Source: an uncultured Eubacteriales bacterium
Lineage (GTDB): Bacteria; Bacillota; Clostridia; Oscillospirales; Oscillospiraceae
NCBI GenBank assembly: GCA_900545925.1
Contig: URAZ01000025.1
Location: 1-51,634 of the forward strand
Reading direction: 5' to 3'
DNA length: 51,634 bases
In this document: positions 1 through 7,600 of the stretch, in pieces
Numbering within the stretch: position 1 is the first letter of the stretch
How the letters are laid out: every line of letters begins with the position of its first letter
The notes under the pieces: generated by a model
Databases searched by the model: none
What the model was told of the DNA's origin: nothing
The model's input: only the letters and a program-made list of their open reading frames with translations
Made by a program: the position numbers and the translations under genes

Positions 1-49
1 TTCCACGATTTAAATTTTCATCATCTTCAACCACGAGTATACCTGGCAT
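1..49 (-). CDS. Response regulator, N-terminal fragment (cut by window edge)
   Basis: Only the first 16 codons are inside the window. They read MPGILVVEDDENLNRG, the usual first beta strand and acidic pair (EDD) of a receiver domain. The ATG at 49 is preceded by an AGAGAGGTG-type ribosome binding site about eight bases upstream. The output domain lies outside the window, so OmpR-type is only a guess. The gene runs leftwards, away from the HTH gene at 161-376, which is in the same direction upstream of it. Confidence 0.75.
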   Translation of the reverse strand, partial: MPGILVVEDDENLNRG

Positions 50-88
50 AGCATATGCACCTCTCTTTATTAACTATATATATCAGCT

Positions 89-157
89 GGGAGATGACTC
101 CCACCTCTATAGGTGGTGAGAAACAAGCTTGTATCAGTGGGGGAGTCAATCCCCCAT
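89..157. other. Cluster of three short GC hairpins between two genes
   Basis: Three inverted repeats lie side by side: GGGAG/CTCCC at 89-102, CCACCT/AGGTGG at 101-116, and GGGGG/CCCCC at 139-155. The last begins a few bases after the stop codon of the HTH gene on the minus strand and could act as its terminator, although no long U run follows. The dense packing also resembles the subterminal hairpins of IS200/IS605-type ends, but no transposase is visible here. Confidence 0.4.
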
Positions 158-160
158 TGA

Positions 161-376
161 TTATGCCTCCTCTTTTTTTACATATGTGAGCTGAATATCA
201 TAACCGAGAGCATCCAGCATCTCTACAAAAGTTTTATTCATAACGCCATCGCCCTTTTTGATGATACGATTTACATATTGTCCTGTTGAACCAATCATCT
301 CTCCCAGCTGTGCCTGTGTTTTTCCAGCTTCTATACACTTGACTTTTACATCTACTTCTATATTATTTTTCAGCAT
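161..376 (-). CDS. Small XRE-family helix-turn-helix regulator
   Basis: A 71-aa protein that is almost entirely one Cro/CI-type helix-turn-helix domain. The segment KTQAQLGEMIGSTGQYVNRI carries the expected Q-x3-A/G turn and the recognition helix, and MLDALGYDIQL is the usual end of such domains. An upstream in-frame GTG exists at 385, but GAGGTG lies six bases before the ATG at 376, so I chose the latter. It sits between a response regulator and recombinase debris, a typical place for a mobile-element or phage-derived regulator. Its target is unknown. A role in controlling the neighbouring genes is inference only. Confidence 0.8.
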   Translation of the reverse strand: MLKNNIEVDVKVKCIEAGKTQAQLGEMIGSTGQYVNRIIKKGDGVMNKTFVEMLDALGYDIQLTYVKKEEA

Positions 377-424
377 TCGTATCACCTCATCTGAAATTTG
401 TAAAATAACACTAATCAGATAATA

Positions 425-661
425 TTATAACACATCTTCCTTGCTCTTTACTACAATTTTCTCCACTAGACTGCTCCAAAGGGCATCGTCAAATTCTGTG
501 ATAACGCCTTCCTGGTCTTTCAGGACTGTGATGAATCTGCCCATCTGTTCATACCTTGCTTCATTGTCAGAAATTGCGGTGCTGACTTCATCGTATTGCG
601 CTTTCAGTCTGTCATAGCGTTCCACCAAGGCATTGTAGTGTGTTTTGGGCTTTGCCCGTGT
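425..661 (-). pseudogene. C-terminal remnant of a large serine recombinase
   Basis: The reading frame ends with a stop at 425. From about residue T-R-A-K-P-K-T onward it matches the C-terminal coiled-coil and tail of large serine recombinases of Tn-type elements: HYNALVERYDRLKAQYDEV, ISDNEARYEQMGRFI, then FDDALWSSLVEKIVVKSKED. The catalytic resolvase domain, recombinase domain and zinc ribbon are all missing. The upstream part of the open frame (662-724) is repeat sequence, not recombinase. The tail also stops early, before the usual final strands. It is therefore a dead scrap of an integrative element, joined at about 661-670 to the repeat that follows tRNA-fMet. Confidence 0.8.
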
Positions 662-747
662 CAACACAATGGCACATACACTCGGAATGTCTATCCAGCA
701 ACACCAACAAAAAAGCCTGCTCAAATTCTACGCTTTGCCGAGAGCAA

Positions 748-789
748 AAACGAGTCGCTTTCCCGAAAAAATCTCGGAAAAGCGGCTCA
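748..789 (-). terminator. Second hairpin of repeat copy 1
   Basis: On the minus strand, GAGCCGCTTTTCCGA pairs with a TCGGGAAAGCGACTC arm and is followed by GTTTTT. One C-A mismatch is present here. Copy 2 restores that pair, so the hairpin is better kept there. Confidence 0.55.
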
Positions 790-873
790 AAAAGCCTTGG
801 GTAAAGGTACAGGTCCATCGAATTTGCCAAAGCCCATTTTGGCATCTTTTGTCACGCCTCTAAAAATGGGCGC

Positions 874-910
874 AAAAAAGCCCGGAAGTCGTTGAAACTT
901 CTGGGCTTTT
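874..910 (-). terminator. Intrinsic terminator downstream of tRNA-fMet
   Basis: On the minus strand AAAAGCCCAGAAG and CTTCCGGGCTTTTTT form a GC-rich stem with a nine-base loop and a T run, about 30 bases after the tRNA 3' end. It is part of the repeat, and the same hairpin follows tRNA-Val. Confidence 0.8.
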
Positions 911-940
911 CGCGTAGATATCTTTTTTGGTTCTACTAGA

Positions 941-1017
<77 letters not shown>

Positions 1018-1043
1018 ATATAATGCTCTCAAAAAGCTTTATT

Positions 1044-1072
1044 ATAATAACACAGCTGCACATTGCTGTCAA
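1044..1072 (-). promoter_or_regulatory. Sigma-A promoter of tRNA-fMet
   Basis: On the minus strand: TTGACA, a 17-base spacer, then TATTAT, ending about 27 bases before the tRNA 5' end. An overlapping TATAAT lies 3 bases further on at a less favourable spacing. Confidence 0.7.
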
Positions 1073-1121
1073 GGGGGTATCCGCGGATTTTTTGCGTGTT
1101 GTTCCGCGGATCCCCGACAAT

Positions 1122-2456
1122 TTACCAGATGCACAGCAGTGCAAGCGTGACGGCACCGAAGATCATCCAGATGCGCATGCTTTTCCGTCCGGTCAGGTGC
1201 GTATAGAGCGCGCAGGCGCTGCCGAACAGGAGGACGCAGACGAGCCATGTGCTCTGCAGGCGCTTGGGCGTGAAGCCGAAGCAGTCGATATAGAGCGCAA
1301 GCTTAGACAAGGCAATGACGGCGAAGAGCATGCTCTCAATCAGAAGCGCCGCCGCCATCCAGCGTACCGCCCCGCTTTCCCGCCGGGCGGTACGCGAGAC
1401 GAGCCAAAAGAGGGTAAAATTGATCGCCATGACGCGGCAGAGTTCAAAGAAGCCCTGGCGGGCGTATTCCGCGACGGTAAAGCTTTCCGGGAGCGTGCGC
1501 GTGAATGCCCCGAACAGATAGCGGCCCTGCACGAAGAAAAATGCGAGATAGAGCACGCTGAACACGCCCAGCGCTGCGAGCCAGACGGCCTCCGGCACGA
1601 CGCGCAGCTTTGGCAGAGCGGTTTCTGCGGACGCGCCGTGTTTCCGCATCGTCTCGGGCGTTTCGCGGCCAAGGCCTGCGAGCAGGCCGAAGACATAGGC
1701 TCCGACGGGAAGACTGAGGAGAAAGCGATAGAACCACACTTGATCGAGATCGAGTGTCAGCGCGTCGCGCAGGCCCTCCAAAAGGCTGCTGAACGTGTCG
1801 TCTGCCGCGGACAGCTGCGTCATGGCCATGACGAGCAGCACCAGCACGATGAACGCGGCCAGCACGGCGGCTGCGACAGCCCCTGCGTTGATCTTCCTCT
1901 CCTTTTTGGGCTTCAGCGCGAACAGTACGCAGCGGATGCGCAGGAAGAAATTTTTGAATGGGATAATCACAAACGCATACAGCGCATCAAGCGGCAGCAG
2001 ATGGCCGCTTTCACTGCCGGTCAGCCGCCCGGAACGGCTCATAAGCCAGTAGACAGCGAAGATATGCAGGATGAACAGCAGCAGTTTCTCCGAAAGGATA
2101 TATTCATGGTTGACGAACTCGGGATAGCGCGAATCGTACTGGTACGGATGCAGTCCGCGCCAAGCGATGCAGCCGGTCACAAGCAGCATGCAGCCCAGCC
2201 AGACCCAGCTTTCCCAGGAGCGCTTCTGCTCCCGGAACAGATATTCCGCCGCCGCGATAAATCCGGCCGCGAACAGCGGCAGCGTCCACCACTGATAGCT
2301 GCCAAGATAGATATATGCCAGCACATACATTCCGAACGCCAGCAGCTGCTCTTTCCGGTTCGCGGAAAACGGCGGTCTTTTCGGTACAAGCGCGTTCTGC
2401 GCCCACTCCGGTGTTTCCGGCGAGCGGGGAAATTCGTTGGTTTTATGGTCTTCCAT
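1122..2456 (-). CDS. Polytopic membrane protein, DUF4173/DUF4153-like
   Basis: A 444-aa protein with a short hydrophilic N-terminus of about 35 residues and then roughly ten hydrophobic segments. These include an early pair around LLAFGMYVLAYIYLG and a late one around MRIWMIFGAVTLALLCIW. A conserved-looking loop, DLDQVWFYRFLLSLPVGAYVFG, matches what I recall of the DUF4173 family in Firmicutes. The ATG at 2456 has AGGAGGG just upstream and overlaps the end of the HTH gene by 14 bases, so it is the last gene of the three-gene operon. Biochemical function is unknown. The neighbours suggest a small regulator-membrane module. The high-GC antisense frame here is a shadow. Confidence 0.85.
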   Translation of the reverse strand: MEDHKTNEFPRSPETPEWAQNALVPKRPPFSANRKEQLLAFGMYVLAYIYLGSYQWWTLPLFAAGFIAAAEYLFREQKRSWESWVWLGCMLLVTGCIAWRGLHPYQYDSRYPEFVNHEYILSEKLLLFILHIFAVYWLMSRSGRLTGSESGHLLPLDALYAFVIIPFKNFFLRIRCVLFALKPKKERKINAGAVAAAVLAAFIVLVLLVMAMTQLSAADDTFSSLLEGLRDALTLDLDQVWFYRFLLSLPVGAYVFGLLAGLGRETPETMRKHGASAETALPKLRVVPEAVWLAALGVFSVLYLAFFFVQGRYLFGAFTRTLPESFTVAEYARQGFFELCRVMAINFTLFWLVSRTARRESGAVRWMAAALLIESMLFAVIALSKLALYIDCFGFTPKRLQSTWLVCVLLFGSACALYTHLTGRKSMRIWMIFGAVTLALLCIW

Positions 2457-2676
2457 CGGAACCCTCCTGTTGATCGTCTACAAATTCCAGCAGGTCACCC
2501 GGCTGGCAGCGGAGTTCATGGCACAGGGCCATGAGCGTGGAAAAACGGATGGCCTTGGCTTTGTTGTTTTTGAGAATGGACAGATTTGCAGGCGTGATGC
2601 CGATGCGTTCGGCCAACTCTCCGGCGGAAATTTTGCGCTTGGCCATCATCACGTCCAGATTTACGAGAATTTCCAT
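2443..2676 (-). CDS. YozG-like Cro/CI-type HTH regulator
   Basis: A 77-aa protein. Residues 1-68 form a compact HTH domain: MEILVNLDVMMAKRKISAGE, then ERIGITPANLSILKN, followed by the C-terminal RCQPGDLLEF motif typical of YozG-type regulators. The start has AGGAGGGTG four bases upstream. It lies 11 bases after the DUF2975 gene and overlaps the DUF4173-like gene. The DUF2975 plus YozG-like pairing is the same as yoaS-yozG in Bacillus, which supports both names. Autoregulation through the inverted ATTGTTT/AAACAAT repeat beside the operon promoter is possible but unproven. Confidence 0.88.
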   Translation of the reverse strand: MEILVNLDVMMAKRKISAGELAERIGITPANLSILKNNKAKAIRFSTLMALCHELRCQPGDLLEFVDDQQEGSDGRP

Positions 2677-2687
2677 GCCGCACCCTC

Positions 2688-3137
2688 CTAAATCGTGAGG
2701 TCGAGTTCAGCCTTCATGTCGATGGCCTGCTGGAAAATATTCTTGACGATGCGCACAATCAGCGCCATGAAGCCCGCCGCGATGGCGACCGCAACGAACG
2801 GCAGATAATACAGACAGCTGACAAGGCACACGGCTCCGGCCCCGACGCAGCACCAGCTGACCTGCCGCAGCAGCTTTACGTTCCGCAGATCGAAGACAAG
2901 CTGCATGCGGATATTGTTCAGCAGCTGCCACAGCCGCACGAGCAGCACCCAGCCGAAGCCGCTGCAAAGATAGATTGTCAGCATCATCAGAAACACATAC
3001 TGCCAATTCATCAGCCGCAGCCCGACAAACCATTTGACTGCCCAATAGCACCCGATATCGAGCGACGCCAGCAGAATCATAAACAGCACCACGCACCCGC
3101 GTGAAAGCGCGATGGAGCGATCCTTTGACCAGTTCAT
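2688..3137 (-). CDS. DUF2975 membrane protein (YoaS-like)
   Basis: A 149-aa integral membrane protein with four predicted hydrophobic helices: near residues 13-33, 45-66, 88-110 and 112-132. Between helices 2 and 3 is the family-typical segment LWQLLNNIRMQLVFDLRNVK, a cytoplasmic linker. The frame is open further upstream, but GGGAGTG is spaced eight bases from the ATG at 3137, and the sigma-A promoter places transcription start at about 3160, so 3137 is the start. It heads the operon with the YozG-like regulator. The molecular role of DUF2975 proteins is not established. Confidence 0.85.
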   Translation of the reverse strand: MNWSKDRSIALSRGCVVLFMILLASLDIGCYWAVKWFVGLRLMNWQYVFLMMLTIYLCSGFGWVLLVRLWQLLNNIRMQLVFDLRNVKLLRQVSWCCVGAGAVCLVSCLYYLPFVAVAIAAGFMALIVRIVKNIFQQAIDMKAELDLTI

Positions 3138-3165
3138 AAGAAGCACACTCCCTTTCTGTAGCCAC

Positions 3166-3194
3166 AGACTACCATAAAAAAGATTGTTTGTCAA
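3166..3194 (-). promoter_or_regulatory. Sigma-A promoter of the DUF2975-HTH operon
   Basis: On the minus strand: TTGACA, a 17-base spacer, TAGTCT, about 29 bases upstream of the ATG at 3137. An ATTGTTT (3184-3190) / AAACAAT (3210-3216) inverted repeat overlaps the -35 region and could be an operator for the HTH protein. Confidence 0.7.
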
Positions 3195-3337
3195 TTAAAA
3201 ATTATCGATAAACAATAAATATTTCTTAAGAAACGGAAAATGCACAGTTTGAAACTGCAACTTTTCCGGCGGCAGGATGTACATGGACATCCATAAATAT
3301 GCAAATACAGGAAAAACATGTGTTTTCCGGCGGGGGA

Positions 3338-3366
3338 TTGTTTTTTGCACACTTCTGTGATACACT
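3338..3366 (+). promoter_or_regulatory. Sigma-A promoter of the SNF transporter gene
   Basis: TTGTTT, a 17-base spacer, TACACT, 39 bases before the ATG at 3406. A near-palindrome (GAAAAACATGTGTTTTC, about 3311-3327) lies just upstream of the -35 and may be a regulator site. Confidence 0.55.
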
Positions 3367-3405
3367 GTGAAAGCTGCGCGCTGCGCAGCGGATTGGAGAA
3401 GAAAA

Positions 3406-4779
3406 ATGAGTCAAAAAGGGCATACAAGAAGCACATTTTCCGGGAAAATCGGATTTGTCCTGTCGGCTGCGGGGGCATCCGTCGGCCTTGGAAACATCTG
3501 GCGCTTTCCATATCTGGCTGCGAAATACGGCGGCGGGATTTTCCTGCTGGTCTACATCCTTCTGGCGATGACGTTCGGCTATACGATGATCGTTGCGGAA
3601 ACATCCATTGGCCGCATGACGGGCAAAAGCCCGGTTGGTGCGTTCAAGGCGTTCGGGAACTCCGGCTGGCTGCGGTTCGGCGGCTGGATCAACGCAATCA
3701 TCCCAATCCTGATCGTGCCGTATTACTCGGTTATCGGCGGCTGGGTCGTCAAATATCTGGCTGATTATGTCCTTGGCCGCGGCAGCGCGCTTGCCGCCGA
3801 CGGCTATTTCTCCGCGTTTATCTCCAACGGCGTCTCGGCGGAGGTTTGTTTCGCCGTGTTTGCGGCGCTGACGCTGACGATCATCTTTGCGGGTGTGGAA
3901 AACGGCATTGAGCGCGTGTCAAAATTCATGATGCCGGTGCTGGTTGTGCTGTCTGTGATCATCGCGGTCTATTCTGTAACGCGGCCCGGTGCGCTGGAGG
4001 GCGTGAAATATTTTCTTGTGCCGAATCTTGCGCATTTCTCGTGGATGACGGTCGTGACGGCCATGGGACAGATGTTCTACTCGCTGTCCATCGCCATGGG
4101 CATTCTCATCACGTTCGGCTCGTACATGAAAAAAGACATTTCCATCGAAGGCTCGACGCGCAATGTAGAGATTTTCGATACAGCCATCGCCATTATGGCG
4201 GGACTCATGATCATCCCTGCTGTGTTCGCATTCTCGGGCGGCGACCCGGATGCGCTGAAAGCAGGCCCGTCCCTTATGTTCATCACAATCCCCAAGGTCT
4301 TTGATTCCATGGGCCTCGGGACCCCAATCGGCATTCTGTTCTTCCTGCTGGTGCTGTTTGCGGCGCTGACGAGTTCCATCGCGCTGACGGAAAGCGCTGT
4401 GTCTACCCTCCAGGACGAACTTGGCTGGGGCCGGAAAAAAGCGACGGCGGTTATCGGCGTTGTGATGCTGGGGCTTGGCAGCCTGTCGTCTCTTGGCTAT
4501 GGGCCGCTGGCAGGTGTGAAGATCATCGGGATGCAGCTGCTGGATTTCTTCGATTTTCTGACGAACTCCGTCATGATGCCCATCGCGGCGATCGCGGTCT
4601 GCCTGCTTGTTTCGCGGGTCGCCGGTGTGAACCGTATCGAGCAGGAGGTCCTGCTCGGCGAGCATATGTTCCGCCGGAAAAAGGTCTTCAACGCCATGAT
4701 CCGCTTCCTCTGCCCGTTCTTTGCTGCGATTATCCTCATCAGTTCCGTTGCAAATGCGTTCGGATGGATTTCGATGTGA
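3406..4779 (+). CDS. Neurotransmitter:sodium symporter (SNF) family transporter
   Basis: A 457-aa polytopic membrane protein that should import an amino acid or related solute with Na+. Residues 23-36 (GASVGLGNIWRFPY) are the family signature. This unwound part of helix 1 builds the Na+ and substrate sites in LeuT-fold transporters. About eleven to twelve hydrophobic segments follow, as in the short bacterial members such as MhsT and TnaT. A GTG start is possible at 3367, but GGAG spaced seven bases before ATG 3406 and the lack of family sequence upstream favour 3406. It is monocistronic, with its own promoter and a MITE then a terminator downstream. The substrate cannot be read from sequence. 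Hydrophobic amino acids are plausible. Confidence 0.95.
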   Translation: MSQKGHTRSTFSGKIGFVLSAAGASVGLGNIWRFPYLAAKYGGGIFLLVYILLAMTFGYTMIVAETSIGRMTGKSPVGAFKAFGNSGWLRFGGWINAIIPILIVPYYSVIGGWVVKYLADYVLGRGSALAADGYFSAFISNGVSAEVCFAVFAALTLTIIFAGVENGIERVSKFMMPVLVVLSVIIAVYSVTRPGALEGVKYFLVPNLAHFSWMTVVTAMGQMFYSLSIAMGILITFGSYMKKDISIEGSTRNVEIFDTAIAIMAGLMIIPAVFAFSGGDPDALKAGPSLMFITIPKVFDSMGLGTPIGILFFLLVLFAALTSSIALTESAVSTLQDELGWGRKKATAVIGVVMLGLGSLSSLGYGPLAGVKIIGMQLLDFFDFLTNSVMMPIAAIAVCLLVSRVAGVNRIEQEVLLGEHMFRRKKVFNAMIRFLCPFFAAIILISSVANAFGWISM

Positions 4780-4812
4780 CAGCACAGCGCCTGAGAATTC
4801 TGCGGAAAAGAT

Positions 4813-4968
4813 TTAAGGCAGCACCGTATAATTACGTCTGCACGCTTCGGCAGATCTTTTACGCCAATTCTGCGGCTTGAAACGCTTGCAATACACAAAG
4901 TATTCCTGCGCGTTTCAACCCTTGACCTGACGAAAAATCTCTCGCCGAATCGTGCGGGATTGCCTTAA
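4813..4968. mobile_element. MITE-like element with TTAA ends
   Basis: A 156-bp segment beginning and ending in TTAA, with terminal inverted repeats TTAAGGCA and, further in, GCACGCTTCGGC against GCACGATTCGGC. The centre is a second inverted repeat: GGCTTGAAACGC pairs with GCGTTTCAACCC, capped by AATACACAAAGTATT. The whole element can fold into one long imperfect hairpin. It has no coding frame of note, and it lies exactly between the symporter stop codon and the next terminator. This is the layout of a non-autonomous miniature inverted-repeat element with a TTAA target. No second copy is in the window. Confidence 0.7.
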
Positions 4969-4979
4969 GAAAACCGGAA

Positions 4980-5010
4980 GCCCGGAGGGAACTCCCTCCG
5001 GGCGTTTTTT
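4980..5010 (+). terminator. Intrinsic terminator after the symporter and MITE
   Basis: GCCCGGAGGG and CCCTCCGGGC form a perfect ten-base stem with a four-base loop, followed by GTTTTTT. It ends transcription coming from the symporter gene. Confidence 0.9.
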
Positions 5011-5033
5011 GCACATCTTTATTCGCTTGCCTA

Positions 5034-5063
5034 TTGCCAATTCCGGCTGTTTTGTGCTAAACT
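5034..5063 (+). promoter_or_regulatory. Probable sigma-A promoter of the MMPL operon
   Basis: TTGCCA, an 18-base spacer, TAAACT, about 40 bases upstream of the ATG at 5105. The spacing and the position after a terminator support it. Confidence 0.55.
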
Positions 5064-5104
5064 GGATTGAATTTTCAGGAGATTCAAACACAGGAGTGTG
5101 AATC

Positions 5105-7600
5105 ATGAGTCAGGAACCGAAAAACAACGAAGAGGGCTTCATGTATAAGCTTGCCAGCTTTATTGTAGACAAGCGGAATCTGATCTTTCTGATTGTCGCC
5201 ATTGGGCTGGTGTTTTCCGCGTTTTCGCGGAACTGGGTGCAGGTGGAGAACCAGCTTTCGGCGTATCTGCCGAAGGACTCGGAGACGTACAAGGGCCTGC
5301 ATCTGATGGAGGATGAATTTATCACGTTTGGCACGGCAAAGATCATGCTTGTCAACGTGACCTATGACGAGGCGCAGGCCGTGTCCGAACGGCTGGAAGC
5401 GGTCGATGGCGTGCAGAGCGTTACGTTTGACGACACGAAGGAGCATTATACCAATGCTTCCGCGCTCTACAATATTACCTTTGACTATTCCGAGACGGAC
5501 GATATGTGCGAGACGGTCATGGAGCGGGTCGAGGACGAACTTTCCGGCTATGATATGTATGTCTCGGCGACCTTCGGCGATACGGCGTCAAAGACGCTGG
5601 CGCAGGAGATCGGCGTGATCGTCATCATCGTAGCTATCGTCGTGGTGTCCGTGCTGATCCTGACCTCGCAGACCTATGCGGAGGTGCCGGTGCTGCTCAT
5701 TACGTTCATTGCAGCGGCGCTTTTGAATATGGGCACGAACTTCCTGCTCGGCACGATCTCGTTCGTGTCAAACTCCGTCACGATTGTGCTGCAATTAGCG
5801 CTGTCTGTGGACTATGCGATCATTTTCTGCAACCGCTATAAGGAGGAGCATGAGAAGCTGCCTATCCGCGAAGCGGTCATTGTCGCGCTGAGCAAGGCTG
5901 TGCCGGAGATCTGCGGCAGCAGCCTGACGACCATCGGCGGCCTCGTTGCGATGCTCTTTATGGAGTTCCGGCTGGGCTTTGACCTCGGCGTTTGCCTCAT
6001 TAAGTCTATTTTCTTCTCGCTGTTTGCAGTGTTCTTCCTCATGCCGGGTCTGCTGATGCTCTTTGGCAAGAAGATCGACGCCACACGGCACAAGAACTTT
6101 GTTCCCAAGATCCCGTTTGTCGGCAGATTTGCCTACGCAACGAAGAAGATCATCCCGCCGATTTTTCTGGTGGTGATCATTGTTGCAATGCTCTTTGCAA
6201 ATAACTGCCCGTATGTCTACGGCTTCAGCTATCTGGAGACGACTAAGCACTCAGAGCAGCAGATCGCGGATGATCTCATGGATGACACCTTCGGCTCGAC
6301 GAATATGGTCGCCGTTGTGGTTCCGGCAGGGGATTATGCGGCGGAAAAGAAGCTGCTGGACGAACTTGGGACATACGACGAGGTCGATTCCACGCTGGGC
6401 CTTTCCAATGTGGAGGCGATGGGCGGCTATATGCTGACCGACGCACTGACGCCGCGGCAGTTTTCCGAACTGACCGACCTTGACTATGAGGTCGCGGAAC
6501 TGCTTTATGCGGCCTACGCTGCCGACGGCGGCAATTACGGCAAGATCATCGGGGGACTTCCCAATTACTCCGTGCCGCTCATCGATATGTTTACCTTTCT
6601 CTACGGCGAGATGCAGGACGGCTACGTCACGCTCGACGCCGACATGACCGAGACACTTGAAAGCGCCTATTCGCAGATCACCAACGCGCGCAAGCAACTG
6701 CAGTCCGACGATTATACCCGTATGCTCGTCTACCTGAATCTGCCCGTGGGCGGCGATGAAACCTATGACTTCCTCGACCAGATGCGCGTCGTCGCACGCA
6801 AATACTATCCGGATGGCGAGGTATATGTCGTGGGTGATTCCTCGTCCGAGCAGGACTTCAAGACCTCGTTCTCGCGCGACAATGTCGTCGTGTCGGTGCT
6901 GTCCATCCTGATCGTTCTGGTCGTGCTGCTGTTCACGTTCAAATCCGCCGGTATCCCGGTGCTGCTGATTTTGGTCATTCAGGGCAGTATCTGGATCAAT
7001 TACGGCATCCCGACCATCACCAATAGCCCCCTGTTTTTCCTGAGTTATCTGGTCGTCTCGTCCATTCAGATGGGCGCGAATATCGACTATGCAATCGTCA
7101 CGACCAGCCGATTCATGGAGTTCAAGGACAAAATGCCCAAAAAGGACGCGATCATCGAAACGATGAACATGTCCTTCCCGACGATCATCACCTCGGGCCT
7201 TATGATGGCCATCGCCGGTATCCTCATCGGCCAGATGACCTCCAACGCCGCGATTGCCGGTATCGGCGACAGCCTTGGCCGCGGCACGATTATCACGATC
7301 TTCATCGTCATGTTCATTCTGCCGCAGATTCTGCTTCTGGGTGAGAAGGTCATTGATAAGACTGCGTTCGATATGCCCTCTGCTGTCTCTTCGCATCAGT
7401 CTTCGGGACGCGTGCGCATCGATGGTATGGTGCGCGGAGAAATCCATGGTCAGATCAGCGGCGTTGTCCACGCAGTCGTGGAGGGAGACGTCAATATCAG
7501 TCTGCTCTCCGGCACGGCCGAACCAGAGACTCCGCCGGAGGAGCCCGGCACGCCGGAAGTACCGGTGACAGCGGAAGAGGAGGATGCAGAGCATGAATAA
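5105..7600 (+). CDS. MMPL/RND-superfamily exporter
   Basis: An 831-aa membrane protein with the duplicated RND layout. TM1 is near residues 28-45, followed by an extracytoplasmic domain and a helix bundle from about 168 to 330. A second extracytoplasmic domain spans roughly 365-590, with a second bundle from about 592 to 745. Both halves carry the family pattern around LSVDYAIIFCNRYKEE and GANIDYAIVTTSRFMEF, including the buried Asp expected for proton coupling. After the last helix comes an unusual soluble tail (about 760-831). It starts with a glycine-spaced alternating pattern (RIDGMVRGEIHGQISGVV), like a short beta-solenoid, and ends acidic and Pro/Glu rich. AGGAGTG precedes the start. 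Its 3' end overlaps the next gene. Lipid or cell-wall precursor export is inferred from the family only. Confidence 0.92.
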   Translation: MSQEPKNNEEGFMYKLASFIVDKRNLIFLIVAIGLVFSAFSRNWVQVENQLSAYLPKDSETYKGLHLMEDEFITFGTAKIMLVNVTYDEAQAVSERLEAVDGVQSVTFDDTKEHYTNASALYNITFDYSETDDMCETVMERVEDELSGYDMYVSATFGDTASKTLAQEIGVIVIIVAIVVVSVLILTSQTYAEVPVLLITFIAAALLNMGTNFLLGTISFVSNSVTIVLQLALSVDYAIIFCNRYKEEHEKLPIREAVIVALSKAVPEICGSSLTTIGGLVAMLFMEFRLGFDLGVCLIKSIFFSLFAVFFLMPGLLMLFGKKIDATRHKNFVPKIPFVGRFAYATKKIIPPIFLVVIIVAMLFANNCPYVYGFSYLETTKHSEQQIADDLMDDTFGSTNMVAVVVPAGDYAAEKKLLDELGTYDEVDSTLGLSNVEAMGGYMLTDALTPRQFSELTDLDYEVAELLYAAYAADGGNYGKIIGGLPNYSVPLIDMFTFLYGEMQDGYVTLDADMTETLESAYSQITNARKQLQSDDYTRMLVYLNLPVGGDETYDFLDQMRVVARKYYPDGEVYVVGDSSSEQDFKTSFSRDNVVVSVLSILIVLVVLLFTFKSAGIPVLLILVIQGSIWINYGIPTITNSPLFFLSYLVVSSIQMGANIDYAIVTTSRFMEFKDKMPKKDAIIETMNMSFPTIITSGLMMAIAGILIGQMTSNAAIAGIGDSLGRGTIITIFIVMFILPQILLLGEKVIDKTAFDMPSAVSSHQSSGRVRIDGMVRGEIHGQISGVVHAVVEGDVNISLLSGTAEPETPPEEPGTPEVPVTAEEEDAEHE

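Larger units (their letters stand above)
670..913 (-). repeat. tRNA-associated ~245-bp repeat, copy 1
   Basis: Read on the minus strand, this segment begins 28 bases after the end of tRNA-fMet. It matches 45550-45795, which follows tRNA-Val in the same relative orientation. Long identical blocks include GCCCAGAAGTTTCAACG, the run around GATGGACCTGTACCTTTACC, and CCGCTTTTCCGAG. Both copies contain two strong hairpins followed by T runs. The copies differ by scattered substitutions and small indels. Copy 1 is joined to recombinase debris at its far end. Confidence 0.85.
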
